Shown: positions 1 to 19,752 of the stretch, piece after piece | Layout of the letters: each line of letters opens with the position of its first letter | Numbering within the stretch: position 1 is the stretch's first letter | Source of the DNA: Arbacia lixula | Lineage: Eukaryota; Echinodermata; Echinoidea; Arbacioida; Arbaciidae | Assembly: GCA_963669155.1 (NCBI GenBank) | Contig: OZ022593.1 | Location: 12,658,296-12,722,295, forward strand | DNA: 64,000 bases | Reading direction: 5' to 3' | The notes under the pieces: generated by a model | What the model saw: only the letters and a program-made list of their open reading frames with translations | The model's database searches: none | What the model was told of the DNA's origin: nothing | Translations under genes and position numbers: made by a program

Positions 1-6082
<6,082 letters not shown>

Positions 6083-8429
6083 TTATTCATGGATTATTGA
6101 AAATTAAACGATTTGCGGCATTGACGCCGAATTGCATACGATATAATGTACATATATTGAGAGGCATTACTTAAAACATTCAAACATTTACATTTGAATA
6201 TTGAAAATAATTCCTCAATTTGAGAATATATGGAATGCATGGTGTGATGATTTAAAACAACCTTATGATCATGTTCATGATAGTAAGCACTTTGTATTAT
6301 AATACACATTTACTGTATGTATGACTTAATTGGTGTGTTATGAAGTGAGTTCGTATAAACCTATGAACTTATGTTTTATGTTTGATTATTGCTTAAAAGT
6401 AATTATTTTCTTGGTAAAACTCTACGGATACTATTGTATTAACTATATTTGTTGCATTATTTGGGCTGATAAGAGCCTGCTCACGCTCATACCACTTCAT
6501 CGGGTATAACGTTATATGAAGCATGAACATCACAATGCTGCCAAAAGTTACACTTCCGAAAGAGCAAGCGCTTATAAATCATGGTGCTTCATTCTTCCAT
6601 CATAAGCCGTTGAATTTCGGCTCCAGGTATAGAGTGTTATGCATTAGCATGAGGTCAAGACTAATTGTTCGTTGTGCCCCCTCAAAGTGGTATGTTAAAT
6701 GGAGCTTGCAAATCCTTCTATGTTAGACTATCAATATCCAGTCGTTTTGTTGGTGTTTCTCCCATTCTTGCGGGGTACCATCTCTGAAAACACACTCTGA
6801 CCTCAGAGTAAACTCGTGGTTGCAGAAGCCATTGCAGAGGGTAAATAGAGCGAAGTAGTAGCGAAATATTTGGGTCGTTATTAGGTGTTTGTTGAAAATA
6901 CAATCACTTGTAATAATTGGTGCTCTTTGATGCCAAACTTTGATCTTTTCTTTTGGGGTATTTTTGCTTTCCCACCGACGTGGGTAGGCGTCTGCAATTT
7001 TGTTAACGTTTTTTTGGTTTAATTATTGGAAACAAAACTATTGTTGTTTTTTTGTTAGAGGAAGTGAATCCTTACAATGTCCACCAAAAAGCCACAATGA
7101 AGTGATTTGTGGATTCATGCAAAACAGTCGGTGACCATGGAAACTATCACGATTGTGTAGTATATGATAAGCTAATAATTGGAATATTGTTTGACAAACA
7201 ATTAGGCCTATATTATACCCAGATGTTCGATAAATGAATATCAACGGTTCGCTACTCTCATGTTTCGAAAGGGCCAGATGGTTCGGATTTTTGTTACGAA
7301 ATATATGACTGACATATGATCATTTTCATCTTCATTAAACAATAACAATAAACATTTTGCTAACTAACAGTGGATATGAAATTATTTAAAGAGAAAGCAA
7401 TCTGAGGTAGTTTAACTGTGTACCTACGACTGTCAGAAGTATGTAGCAGTAATGCACACGATATGAATTCAAACTTTAACAACTTTATAGACTCAATAAT
7501 TCAATATTGCAGTACTTCAAGCATTGTAACAATGTATGAGTGCACGTGTCCTTTTGAAGACACTACTCGCACTTACAAATCTTGTCTGACTGATTTTACA
7601 TTAATACCAGTGAATATATAACAATGGAAATCACACATATTTGCAACTGGTTATGATTGTTTTTCAGTCAAATTTTGCGGGTTTTTTCTAAACTATAAAG
7701 CGCCTGATCAATTACGATTTTTTTTTCATGTCGTTCATGGAATATGATATTCTAGCAACATTTACATCAGCTCTACATGCTATTCGACATGTTGGATGAT
7801 GTCGTGGTAATCCTCATGTAACGGAACACATTTAGGGTAGAGCAGATATCCATTCCTCTGTCACGCGAGAGATAAAGATAAGTACACGAGTGAATTATAT
7901 TCATGAATCCCCGGCCTTGCCCCAAAGCCCCAGAAACTTAAGTTTTGCATTTAGATTGAAAACTGACATATCTACCTACGCATGAGTGAAATTTAATCAC
8001 CCAGCAGGTAAACATGAAGAAGATTTAATGTTGTTGTTTTTTTCACAGATTCTAACTTTTTAGAGTACGTTCCTCGGAATAAAATGTTGTTGATGTATCC
8101 ATTTCCGGGCATGATGAACCTAAAAACTGTAAAAGGAACATCGTATTCTGATACATAACCACGAAAGGTGGTTGACCAAGGAAATGATTTCAAAATCACG
8201 TACTAACTGTTTTTGATCCTGCACGGCATCGATTTCGGAAGAAACATCGCAATTTTTTATCACCTCATTATGATGCTTGTCTTAGAGATTATGTTCTTGT
8301 AACATCATAACTATGTTGTCAACAGGTACATTAATAGTGCACGAAGGAATTTTAAAAAATGACAGAAAGAAGGATACTACTCTACTGGAATGATAAGAGG
8401 ATGGAGAAGAATCATGTCATGTCTTTCTT

Positions 8430-8615
8430 TTTCTTCTTTCTTATTTATGCATAACATGAGAACAAAAAGAACGAGGACAAGAAGAAGAAGAACAAGAACA
8501 AGTGGGTAGAGGAGAAGAGAACCTTTGAAAGAGAAGGAGAAGTCTGAGATAAAGAAGATGAAGATAGAAGAGGAGGAGGAGGAGGAGGAGGAGAAAGAGG
8601 AGGAGATGAACAACA
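8430..8615. repeat. Purine-rich (GAA/GGA) tract
   Basis: The + strand is almost only A and G, with (GAG)n/(GGA)n in the centre at about 8568-8607. The long low-complexity frames on both strands (poly-Ser/Leu, poly-Glu) are artefacts of this composition. Confidence 0.85.
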
Positions 8616-9374
8616 AGGCTCAACTGATTGGGAACAAATTGGGAAAAATAAGCTCAAATCAGCGCGGTAATGCCATGTCTATACGAATCACATTATTTTT
8701 AAAAAAAGTACCTTTAAATCTACAAAGTTAAACGTAATTTGCCGACTATAAACTTGATATGATAATTATGTTCTGACAGGAAATGACCTCCATAATGTCC
8801 ATTGGAAATCATCTTCACATACATGACTTACGATGCACGGTTTGTGAATAACACAATCGCATCGCATGTAATACCATGAACCCTATGGTAATACGATGTA
8901 TTACGCGCAGTTTTGGTGTCATGCATATCGTTAACATGATAGCATTCTTTACATTCTAATAAATGTGAAGCCAGAGAAGGATGGACACTAACATCACCAT
9001 GATCATGTCAATACCGTCTACCATCAATCCCTAAATATAGATTTATAAGTTGAAAAACTTGGAATTATCATTTAGGTGTTTCGTGATCATGGTAATGGTG
9101 TCTGTCTACGGTCATAACGGTACCGGATCTGAGGAGATCTTTGTCTGGTTTGGTGAATGACAGTGTTACATTTGATTAAATATTTGATAAGAACGGTGTT
9201 ACCATTAATTCTACTAAAGGTCTATGACACACTGCACATACTACTAATTAAAGCTGAAGTACATTTCTCAACGGTATTCGAATCCAGTTGCGGAACTTGT
9301 TGATAATTCACGTTCATAAATAATGAAATAGCATGACCTAATATCAAATATGTTTCCTCATGAGTGTATGGAGA

Positions 9375-9494
9375 AGGACAGGGGGAGAGAAACAGTGAGA
9401 CAGAGACAGAGAGACAGAGAGACAAATACAGAGACAGATAGGGAGAGTGAGTGGTAGATGGGAAGAGGGCCGGGGGAGGGGGGGGGGGGGGGTG
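9375..9494. repeat. GA-rich tract ending in a long G run
   Basis: GAGACAGA-type simple sequence ends in an almost uninterrupted G run at about 9470-9492. It is a microsatellite with no coding signal. Confidence 0.85.
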
Positions 9495-9939
9495 CTATAC
9501 TAGTCAACATCGGGGTTGTCGTTATATCAACAGATTATCGTGATTTTACCGTCATCAACCAAAAATTAAACCTACCATGGAAAGACAACTAAATCGACAT
9601 GATATTCAAACTTCATCACTTCAACAAAATAGACGACAGGAGTTTGTTTGTATTTGATGAATATTTGATTGCCACAAGCACCGGATGTCATTGTGTACCC
9701 ATTCTGGTCAGTGTTCGTTTTCCATTTCTCCCCGCATTCCATCAATGACTTCTCTCTCTCCATCGCCACCACTTCGTGTGCGAATCAAAATGTCATTCCA
9801 AGGAATTGAAGAGCAAGAGGAAATCATACGAGGGACCTAAGTGTCCCGCGACCAGCCTAGATCAATCAAAAACCACTTGTGTAGTATTTCAGAGTCCATT
9901 AGAACTCGAGAGACCCTCACTGCCTTTGTGTGTGTCTTC

Positions 9940-10250
9940 CTGTTGCGTCTTTTAAACCACCCCACTTAGCAGGCGAGTAGCGGGACCACTTTAAAAATAC
10001 GCGCGTCATGTGGCATGTCAATGGTGCGCACGTTGTGCGCGGAGCGGACGCCTGTAACCGAACACCGGGGAACCGCACGCGCGCCTGCGACAGGAACTCC
10101 CGCCTTTGCAAAGAAAAGGTGACGAAAACCTGTTAGCAGGGATCGAATATTGTGGGAGCGGGTAGCCTGCTGCCATTCCGCCTGCGCCAGCCGTCTGGGA
10201 GTACAATACAAACCCGACCACGGCGTGAATAAGAGCATAATCCCACGCCA
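9940..10250. other. GC- and CpG-richer unique block inside the Pitx intron
   Basis: This block is clearly GC-richer than its flanks, with many CpG dinucleotides and no repeats. It carries a 90-codon minus-strand frame (9966-10238) that I do not recognise and that has no matching splice context I can defend. It could be an enhancer, an alternative promoter or a non-coding exon, or a decayed mobile element. The sequence does not decide. Confidence 0.2.
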
Positions 10251-11469
10251 GGCCCTTATTTACTGATCAATTTTATCTTTATTGAGAGATCTCAGTGCTG
10301 TTTCTTGATAATCCCTGTTGATTCTGATGTGAAATAATGCGTTCTTTTGAGGTCAATATGATAAACAAATAGACATGTACCAGCTCGATATATCGCTGTA
10401 AGAATTACATAGTGTTCTTTGCATCGTGACCGCAAAGCATTTATAATTACTACTGTAATAAATTTTACCAGTGACATTGCTACATGAAATAAAGCAGTGG
10501 ACACGGTTCACGCAGTTTATTTACATTACACCCCCCCCCCCCCCCCACGCAACCTCAAATCGGTTAAGGAAAGGGGAGGGGGGAGGGACTATTTTCGAAC
10601 TTATCCCAGGCATAGGTTCACTCACAAGTGCACACACATCCTTTCCAAGCGCACACCCGACCCTTTCCATTGTACAGACGCTTATTGTCAGCACTAGTAA
10701 TCGTTTGCTAATGAGGATACATTCTTTGCTATTCAGTTATGTAGCATCCGAGGTAAATACACCATTTTAGTGGACTGCTCCCCAAAAAGTGAAACCACGA
10801 GGATGTAGCACTCGTAAATTGGCGAAGGTTGAATGTTACTCCCTTATTACCCTTTCCCAGATAAAAAATAGTTCTAGCCGGAAGATTTGGAATAGGCAAG
10901 GGACTGATTCGGAAGAAGTTGCTGCATGGACATGTGTTTTCAATCACCGGCCTCCGTCTCTCCCTGCATATAATGCCTGTCTGTCTGTCTGTCTGTCTGT
11001 CAGTCTCTTTCCATCTCTTGATTCCACTCTCTCTCTCTCTCACCAGGTTCATATGCCCATCACATGCTCTACCAGGTAGGAGAAGCTTTGAGATAAGTTA
11101 CGGAGAAAACATATCTTGCTTCTATAAAGTCATTGTCAATGACGCTTCCCAAACTGCCTGAAACCAAGTGAAACATAAAACAAGTAATTTTTTTTTGTAT
11201 TTAAACATGTCGGCTAAAGCTGAGCGGCACTAATGACCACATGAGGAGCTCAACGGAGAATGAAAGAGTGGGCATGTAAGCTCGCTATTTATGCTCATTC
11301 TAAGGTCACATTACGTAACATGCTCAATCATTCACGATCATACCACTTGTTCGAGAACGAAGAGGAATCCCACTTGCTGCATTTCTACAAAAATAGATTG
11401 AGTAAAGCGCGTCCACATGATTCGGATGATTCGTGTACAAATAATTAGTTTATCTACCATCATCAATTA

Positions 11470-11620
11470 TTGTTCTAACCAAGGATGTATGAATCATTGT
11501 TCTCACCATGGACCCCCCATGTTCTCACCAAAGATTCGCACATCCTTGTTCGAACCACGGACCTACTAGTAGGGTCCATGTTCTAACCATGGACCTAGGT
11601 CTATGTTCTGACGGACAGAC
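11470..11620. repeat. Degenerate 'TGTTCTAACCATGGACC' repeats
   Basis: Variants of 'tgttctaaccatggacc' recur about five times at irregular spacing of roughly 20-40 bases. The set includes self-complementary segments such as 'ggacctactagtagggtcc' (about 11567-11585). It is a short degenerate tandem repeat with palindromic parts and unknown origin. Confidence 0.5.
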
Positions 11621-11844
11621 GGAGGGAGGGAGGGAAAAGAGGAGGGGGAAGTTTATCTTGCACATTTCCTCTTAAAATCGGTCAAGCGTGACGTTGTCCA
11701 AGCGGGTCCAGTTTCTTCAGTGATTGACATTGATTGACGGAGTCATATCACTCCAGAGTATGCTCGTTCCTCCGTCTTGTTCATCTCACGCCCCACGGGG
11801 TTAGCCTAGTTTCCAGACTTTTGGACATGTCAAATTAAAACTTC

Positions 11845-12343
11845 AAGGGAAAGTTCACCCTGAAATTATTTTGGTTTCAATAAAAAGAGACAAATGAAAG
11901 AAACATATGAGTGAAGGTTTGACGAAAATCGGTCAAAGGAAACGAAAGTTATTTGATTTTAAAGTTTTGATTTTGTGACGTCACGTGCGAGGTGCTCTCC
12001 CATATGTTGTGTACAAAATAAGTTGATAAATTGCTTTTTCCCTGTTTTTGACAACGGAATATTTTTTTTTCGTACAGGTATGTGTGTAAAAACGTACTTC
12101 TGATAATGTATCAAACGCACGAGTAAAAGGATGCATATCCTTGTGAGAAAATGCACATTTTCGAAAAAAATTGTACACAACATATGGGAGAGCACCTCGC
12201 ATGTGACGTCACAAAATCAAAATTTTAAAATCAAATAACTTTCTTTTCATTTGACCGATTTTCGTCAAACCTTCACTCATATGTTTCTTTCATTTGCCTC
12301 TTTTTATTGAAACCAAAATAATTTCAGGGTGAACTTCCCCTTT
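11845..12343. mobile_element. Palindromic MITE, family B ('AAGTTCACCCTGAAAT' arms)
   Basis: The left arm from about 11845 (AGGGAAAGTTCACCC...) is repeated in inverted orientation to about 12343 (...GGGTGAACTTCCCCTT). The arms are about 170 bp and highly similar, and include a TTTCAATAAAAAGAGRCAAATGA-type segment. Each arm carries a TGACGTCA palindrome (11976-11983 and 12204-12211). The central part holds 'gtatcaaacgcacgag'-type sequence. There is no coding capacity, so it is a non-autonomous foldback-like MITE. The right flank reads CCCCTTTAA, which allows a TTAA target site as in piggyBac-type elements, but the left flank (TTCA) has diverged. A second copy of the family lies at 60936-61394. 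Confidence 0.85.
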
Positions 12344-12670
12344 AAAAATAAAAGTTTATTCACAACTTCATAAGACTAGTTACTCTGTGAATTCTCCTAG
12401 ATGCAACCTCAGAACCGGAATAGGAATTGAGAATAATATTATTACTCTACTGCAGCAATACATGTTAAATGAATAAATGAGTTAAAAAAGAAAATGTCCA
12501 GCAGCATGGACGTCAGGTTACACGGGGCAGGTGGCAGAGATTGGACCAATGAGCAATCATGACACTTGTCTAATCACGCCCATCTCTTCCACTCCCTTAC
12601 GCATATGACTGCAACCTTGCTTATCTCGTTTATCTTGACCACTTCCCGCAACTCTTACATCTCTCATTAG

Positions 12671-13125
12671 CCCCGTTCATATACCATATACCGCTATTAT
12701 TACCGATGCACATCGGTAAGCAAGTTTCCAGCGAGCCGCAAAAGCACCGTTCATATACACCCCAAAAGCCGTAATGTTGCGGTGTTTTGGAGAGCGGGAC
12801 TCTCTCCAAACCAATGGTGACATGCTCCGCTCAGCCATACGAGCGGTAGGATTAGCGACCAACAGGCCAGAGCGCGATGCTAAAGGCGCAACATTTACGC
12901 CTATTTTGCGGACGCAGTTTATAAGATTCGCTTACCGCAATATTGCGGTATTATTACTAGGTCTCGATCCGCGAAAAAGCCGCAAAATAAGCGCAAAAAA
13001 GGAGGAAGCAAATACCGCTTTATTTGAGTGATTCCCGTTCATATACGCAGCTATCGGTAATGCATCGGCAAAATTGCCGCAAATGTTGCGCCTTTTTCGC
13101 GGATAGGCGGTGTATATGAACGGGG
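12671..13125. mobile_element. Palindromic MITE, family D ('CCCCGTTCATATA' ends)
   Basis: It begins with CCCCGTTCATATACC and ends with GGTGTATATGAACGGGG, with further internal inverted similarity ('accgatgca' / 'tgcatcgg', 'gccgcaaaa' / 'ttttgcgg'-type strings). It is much GC- and CpG-richer than its surroundings and has no long convincing frame, so it is non-autonomous. The flanks (ATTAG / TTATT) do not show a clear target duplication. It is a different family from the AGGG...CCCT elements. Confidence 0.75.
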
Positions 13126-14914
13126 TTATTCAAAGAAACACTGAAAAAGAAAACAGCTACACGCGAGACGGCTCGCTCAGCTAGCCTAGGATTTAGGCTG
13201 AAAAGTGTGTTTATTCATGATGCAAAACAAAGTCTGGACGGATAGGCCAATATTTTCTCCCAAGCGTACATATACATTATGATACGAAGCTTACGTGTCT
13301 AGACTCGGTTGTGATAAGAGTAGTTAGTCTGTGAGTTCCATTCACGCAGTGTGTCCGCGCATCTCGCGGCCTAGATCCTAGACTACGCTCAACAGGCTGC
13401 GCGCCGTTATCTTAATTACAATGGCGGGAAATTCTCGGATGAAGTGGATGCTGAAGATGGGAGGAGATGCCAAGTCAGGTGGGTAAACAGGCGAGACCAA
13501 CCAGGCGAGTTTCCTCGTTATCTCCTTCAGCAAAATACAAACAAATTCCTACGGTGGCTGAAAAACACGCAAAATAACAGTGGTAGGGTCCATGCAATGA
13601 CAAACTCGTTGATGCGATGCTGGTGTCTTTTGATTTCAAACGAAAGTATTATACACTGTATATATAGATATAAAAAAAAAGTACAGTAACCCATGACACT
13701 AACAACCTTTTATGAACAGGATCTCTGTGAATCGTTATTCCTAACAAATTTCATGCTAACAAGGCATGGCATAATAACACAAAATGCACCTACTGTGATT
13801 ACTTTCCAAACCTAACCACTAAAACGAACACATTGCGCCATACGGGACAGGTGTAGATTACATACAATATACCATTATATTATATATACTATTACTATAT
13901 ACTACATACTATTACCTCTTATCATTTTCGGGAACCTTTTTCACATTTGCCCCTGGTTATGACAGAAGTTGGCCACTTTGATTTGATTAGCTGAGGGTGC
14001 TTAAAACAATAATTAATCCTTTGTGTGCGAGACAAACGTATTCTTTATGAGATTTGTGTGCATTAGAATTTAACATATACATGCAACTACACGCAGTTAG
14101 GATTGTACGAGTTAAAAACGTATGTCTAATAATGCGCGAATCAATTCTAACAATAGTTACGTAGATGAATGTAAAACACATCAACGTAAAATTAAATATA
14201 GCACACGTCAAAACGTATGTCCCCATAACTGTGTGGTTTCTAATTGTAAGCGTTCGTTATATTTATCAGACTGTCTAATCATTGGTTTAGCGAGGGATTT
14301 GCTGATGAACTATAGACTGTCTCAACGCCGTGTGAGAGAAAAGCTGATGAGAAAGTCTTTAAATTTAATATGCTGACCTAAATATTACGGCCTTGTGAGG
14401 CATAGTAGAAAGCCCTCCAAATCCAGCTTCCTTGAACGACTAAATTCCTTAGTCACGGGCCGAAAGTTCAACAGTACCACCGAACAACAACAACAAAAAA
14501 AAAACCACCAACGTGCAATCACGAAATGAAGCTGAAGCTAATATTCATGATTTTAGCCGGGAAAATTGGCCAGAAATAGACTAACAATTTAGTGCACAGA
14601 ATGTCGATTCTACCGTTGAATAACTAATAAGCCTAAACAAAAGGAATGTGAGCTTTAATATCATGATAAATTATGAGGAAAGGAAGAAGAATATCCCTTC
14701 AAATTTCCGCTGAATAAGTGACTTTATTAACGGTCTTATTCAACTCTTTATGCGCTAATTAGTGTGTATAGTTGAACAAGGCATGCACGTAAATTGCTTA
14801 GTAAAGACATTTGTCAGGCAGACAAAGGTTTAAAATAAACGGATTCGTAAAGTGCATAACAAGTAAAACGATTAATATCTTTAACAAATGGAAATGAAAG
14901 GTCAAATTAAAATG

Positions 14915-15240
14915 ATACAGTGCACCCCTTTTGCAGACGAAATTAAATCCTGTCAAACTTTGCATGAGGCACCAGTATAACATGAAAGTCCAGTTTGTTG
15001 ACATTGACAGCGACGTAAAATTCACATAGGCCTATAGCACAACAAACATAATTTTACGCAATTCACCCCTCAGATTTTCCTTTTCACATGCAAAGTGATG
15101 TTGGATTGATACATGTAAGCGTCAATTTTCCTATTTATAACCATCCCTTATAATGAAGCTGACAAGAAACGTCTCTAAAAAAAAATCTGATTGACTTTCT
15201 TAGATTGCAATGTTTAAAACAACATTTTTCAGTTCAATAG
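14915..15240 (+). repeat. Dispersed repeat copy 1 ('CCCTTTTGCAGAC')
   Basis: The core from 'cccttttgcagacgaaatt' to 'gacgtaaaattcac' (about 14928-15026) matches 43280-43385 in the same orientation. Weaker similarity continues downstream ('gattgactttcttagattg' against 'attgagtttctcagattg'). It is an old non-coding interspersed repeat of unknown class. Confidence 0.55.
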
Positions 15241-17888
15241 TCTGCACGCACTGGACTATAATTTTAGACGACCCGACAAAAAATCAAGATAGATTCTAAT
15301 GGTCAGCTGAAACCCATTTGAAATCTCTTTTGAGTTCGTATATTTAAGTATAGTGTCTTTAAAGATAGCTCGTTCCTTTTACAAATATCTGCAAACTTCG
15401 TGAAAGTTTGCACATATTTAGCACGTATCTGTGAAATTTTAAGGTCAGAAGTATTACAACTCTCGTAAAATGAAATGAAAATCTAACTAGTTTTCACTGA
15501 GATCCAATTGATCGCCGACCAGGGACACAATTTGAAATTACGACTATTTTTCGAGGTACGAAAAAAGAAAGCTCCATCAATTATCGACGATAATTTCCTA
15601 AAAACCGAATATCACGCTTTGTCGATTCCAGGGAAAGGTTATGTAGCCACTCTCTCTCAAAAAATGATGACGAAGTCTGGGAACTCTCAGAATTAGGTCA
15701 GCAAAAAGGGACGGGCTACCTTTAAATAGTATTTCCTTCCAATGACAATTGAATGTACTGCACTTCATTTTATTATTTTGACCTGCACATAATCCCTTTA
15801 ACTATTTATGACAGAAGAACATTTCATGCAACTTGTGGGAATGATGAGAAGATTTAATGATTAACTTGATAATAGACTGTTTTGGGAAGAAAAATGAGAT
15901 ATTTCCTTCGTAGCTATCGAATAGTGAACGTGTAGCTGTCGAAAGTTTGACGCTGTAGGCGCACTTCATGAAGATACGGAGGGTAACTAAAAAAACTGTG
16001 CTTTTCTCTAATACTGACCCCAGCCTGCGTGCACTGCCGTGCAGTAATTATTATCTTTAAGAATGTTCAGTTAACTATCTCAGTACCATGGGTTTGTAAA
16101 AATATACAATGACTCAATGGGGTTTCACAGGATAAAGAGCTGATATGGCTATTTCTAAACAAGAATGTCCATGTATATAGGTTCGAGCCTATAACAGATA
16201 CCGTTAGCTCTTGGTCTAAAATAACTATCTTGTGTGAAGGTATTGCGTTTAGGATAAATCTTATGTGAATTTATTACGCACTTGTATTGTATTGAGACAG
16301 TATCAATTATGCGATATAAGTTAAGAAGCCCACAGGCACCTGTTAGTAGTCAAATTGTATTTATTCTCTTTATGTTTCACTCTTGCAATTTGGATCAATA
16401 AACCAGGGAGTTGGGAGCACTCCTGAATAAACTAATAGTGGTCGTAAATCGGGCGTGTATACAACATCTTTTCTGGTAAATCATATATTTTTCTTGGATA
16501 TGCTTTGCAAGAAATGAAAGGAGTACTCTATGGAGATGTATGGGTTCTCATGGTTTGAGAGAGAGATTGTCGGAAAAATGTCGTTTGGATAAAAGAATGT
16601 CCCAAATGAGACGGTTAATCCTGTCTAGGGTGGGGAGTGGAGCTGGTAGAGGATGAGTCCCGTTCAACATGACATCCTAATCTCCTAATTATGTCATTGA
16701 AGTGGATAATCCGATCCATGTTGGTCATTTTGTTTGAAAACAAAACTAAAGACGCGATCGACGCGTGACATTAAGCGCATACGATTAACGTGATAAAAAG
16801 CACAATGCTCGGCTGACGAATCTTCGATATCGATTATCGATTCATGTGACCAAGCTTCGCACGCTCTATCTCCGACATTCATACATGACAGACCTAAGCA
16901 TCGATTAACCATCTATGTGCTAATATCACATTAATGCACCAGCCATACACACATATCTTATTACGTAACATTTTGTTGAGCACATAACGAGCCCAAGGTC
17001 CCTATGTACAACATGTTCAGGATCTGGTAGGCACTACGAAGCTAATTGTGCGAGTAACCATCATTTTTTTTTTTATTGAGTACCGTTTGATCATAAAGAC
17101 GGTATTAGGGTATTACTGCGAGCACTCCAATGCAGCGTTTAAACACAACATTATATTGTAAAGACCTATTAGCATAAGTTCATTCTTCTTGCGTGAATGT
17201 TGCTGTTTACTATCACCGTGTTAAGTGACGTACGCAATAAGGCAGTGCTGCTTGTGTTTTCGGAGTAAGAATCACACATTAAACATGTGTAATTCATTGA
17301 GCAGCAGACAAAGAAGACAGTGTAAAAACCGAAATGAAAAATAAAAACACCCAATGTCAAGTCCTATATCGAAACAATTCATTTCAGACAATAGAGTATT
17401 GTTCCATTATATAGCTAGAACATGAATCTCAAAACTTGATAATTATTATCTACCTGATGATAAAAGTAAAAATACAAACACAGTGTATGATAATGATGAA
17501 TCAAGCGGCGCATCACGGTTGAATTATCATCTTTATACTGCCAGCACGGCCCATTCAAACCAGTTTACATCCAGGAAACATGTTTTACAAAGGCATGCAC
17601 ATGAAGCCAAACACGTTCACAAGAGTTAATGTACTTTAACAACCTATATTCGTTTTAAAGTTGTTGGTGAATTTGCATTTTTATTTGTCGGTGAGCTTTC
17701 CCGGTGAAGTTCATATTTGTTTTCACCTGAATTTTTTCTTTAGCTATCCCTGTCATGCCGGTATGAAAAGTGCATCGAGATCGAGAGACAAACAAATACT
17801 TTATATGACTGTAAGAATAACTAAAGCAGCTAAATAAGTTAACCAACCACAGAAGTACATGATTTACCTACTCACTAACATACTAACT

Positions 17889-18098
17889 AGATTTCTGACT
17901 ATAAAACAATGCTTTGAATCAAACTGAACTAATAAAAATAATTATCAAGATAAATCCTAGATTTCTGACTAGAAAACAATGCTTTGAATCAAACTGAACT
18001 AATAAAAATAATTATCAAGATAAATCCTAGATTTCTGACTAGAAAACAATGCTTTGAATCAAACTGAACTAATAAAAATAATTATCAAGATAAATACA
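17889..18098. repeat. 70-bp tandem repeat, three copies
   Basis: The unit starting 'agatttctgacta' at 17889, 17959 and 18029 is repeated three times with a period of exactly 70 bases and almost no differences (a T/G change in the first copy). The near identity indicates recent expansion. It is AT-rich and non-coding. Confidence 0.95.
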
Positions 18099-19455
18099 AC
18101 AAATAAACAAACAGATTGTAGAACTACATACAAAAACCCCATCATCCTTGATAAATAGAAAAAAAAAGGAGAAATATCTAATCGAGTAATAATCAAGCAA
18201 ACTATTATAATTGCTGTTTGCAGTTCCCACTAACCGAGTAAAGAATGACTAGTTGACTGACAAACACAAACATCGTTCAACAATGCCTCTCTTGGTCAAT
18301 TCTTCTGATTTCATCCTTTGTCAAAACTTGGGACTGTCCTTGGTGAAAGACAAAATCATGAATATGCACATTAATAAAGCTAATCCTTCCCTTTTACTTT
18401 TAATTATACCCCCATCACTCTCCACCCCACCACCACCGTGTGTATCGCAGTTTCAGATCATATCGGTGATCTTGTCTATCAGTTGTCTATCATGTCTATA
18501 TTTAGAGATGTCAATCAAATGAGTTGATTAACTGATATCTAATGATGATTGTTAACTACATTTGTGCTGACGTGGGTGAGTATCAATATCACACAACGGT
18601 TGTTTCATTACATGTTTTCTTAGTATATCATTGTTTGGTTGTGGTCTTCATTTTTCGTAAATAAAATGGTAAATAACGATAATTTGAATGTGAACAACAT
18701 CATTATACCGAATACGACATAATCTTGTTGGATTGCCCTGATTTTACCTAATAATATGACGTTGAATAATGAGCATTTATCACATGTTTTCAACGTTACA
18801 TTCCCTAATAAACGTCGTGTTTACCAGTTTCAGTGGTGTGATTGTGTTTATCGAGTGGAAATTGGAACAACATAGAACGCTCAACATGATTATCGTCATT
18901 GCGTTGTATTGTATTGCAAATCATGTTTTGTAGCAACCTAACCGTCTTGTTGATATCATTGGGTTAGCTTTCGACCTCAATTCGCTTCCACAACGGTGAT
19001 GTTAAGTATGTACTTGATTTTAGTCAGTTGTGTACATTGCTAAGCTGAAAGTTACAAGGTATGCGCGCATGAAGACATAAACAACAGCATACTTGGGTGT
19101 TAGACGTTTTGGGGATATTTCAATGTTGATTGCAGTGCCATACACCCAGAGATAGCATTCCTAGAGCACACCATTTGTACAGCATAGCGAGACGGTATGC
19201 ACTTGCGCTTGTTGTCCATATCATGTATGCAGGTTCCTGTTTCACCTGCATGCAGTCAGTCCGACCAAAGTAGGCAACACTACTTCAGAAAACACGATGA
19301 AATGCGATCATAGTGCATTGACTTTATCTATGTCACGTTGGATAAGTTTGAAATAGTTACAGTTGTAGCAGGCATATCAGTCGTGACAACATTGACAATG
19401 GTAGTTATCATGGTTATATGCCAACGATAAAAACAAAGCACGAAGCAACATATTC

Positions 19456-19508
19456 ACGCACTTTCAAACATCCATATGACGCACTTTCGAACATCCATAT
19501 GACACACT
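19456..19508. repeat. 23-bp tandem duplication
   Basis: 'acgcactttc(a/g)aacatcc' plus 'atatg' occurs twice in succession with a period of 23 bases, followed by a partial third copy ('acacactttg'). Confidence 0.8.
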
Positions 19509-19619
19509 TTGTGTTTTGATCTATCTGGAGCGAAACCACGTGTGGTTGGTATCATTTCAGATGCAACGAAACTTGCACACACAAAAATGAGGAATTATTA
19601 GTTGGTATAATATACACAA

Positions 19620-19748
19620 CAAGACCAAGAGAGAGAGAGATGAAGGAGAGAGAGAAGGGAAGACAGAGGGAAGATTAAAATAATACAGAGAGAGAGGAAG
19701 AAGGGCAGATAAAATGAGAGAAAGAGAGAGTGGAGGAGAGAGAAATTC
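19620..19748. repeat. GA-rich tract just inside the Pitx exon 1 donor
   Basis: The + strand reads mostly (GA)n with some GAAG and AAAATAA. On the minus strand this is a pyrimidine-rich (CT)n tract beginning within about 10 bases of the exon 1 donor. Long frames continuing past the donor into this tract are spurious. Confidence 0.8.
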
Positions 19749-19752
19749 TCAC

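Noticed and set aside
6301-7115. FoxH1-like sites AATACACA (6301-6308) and TGTGGATT (7108-7115) as a Nodal-responsive enhancer
   Set aside because: About one match per 10-20 kb is expected by chance for these 8-mers and they are not clustered, so they do not support an asymmetric enhancer here.
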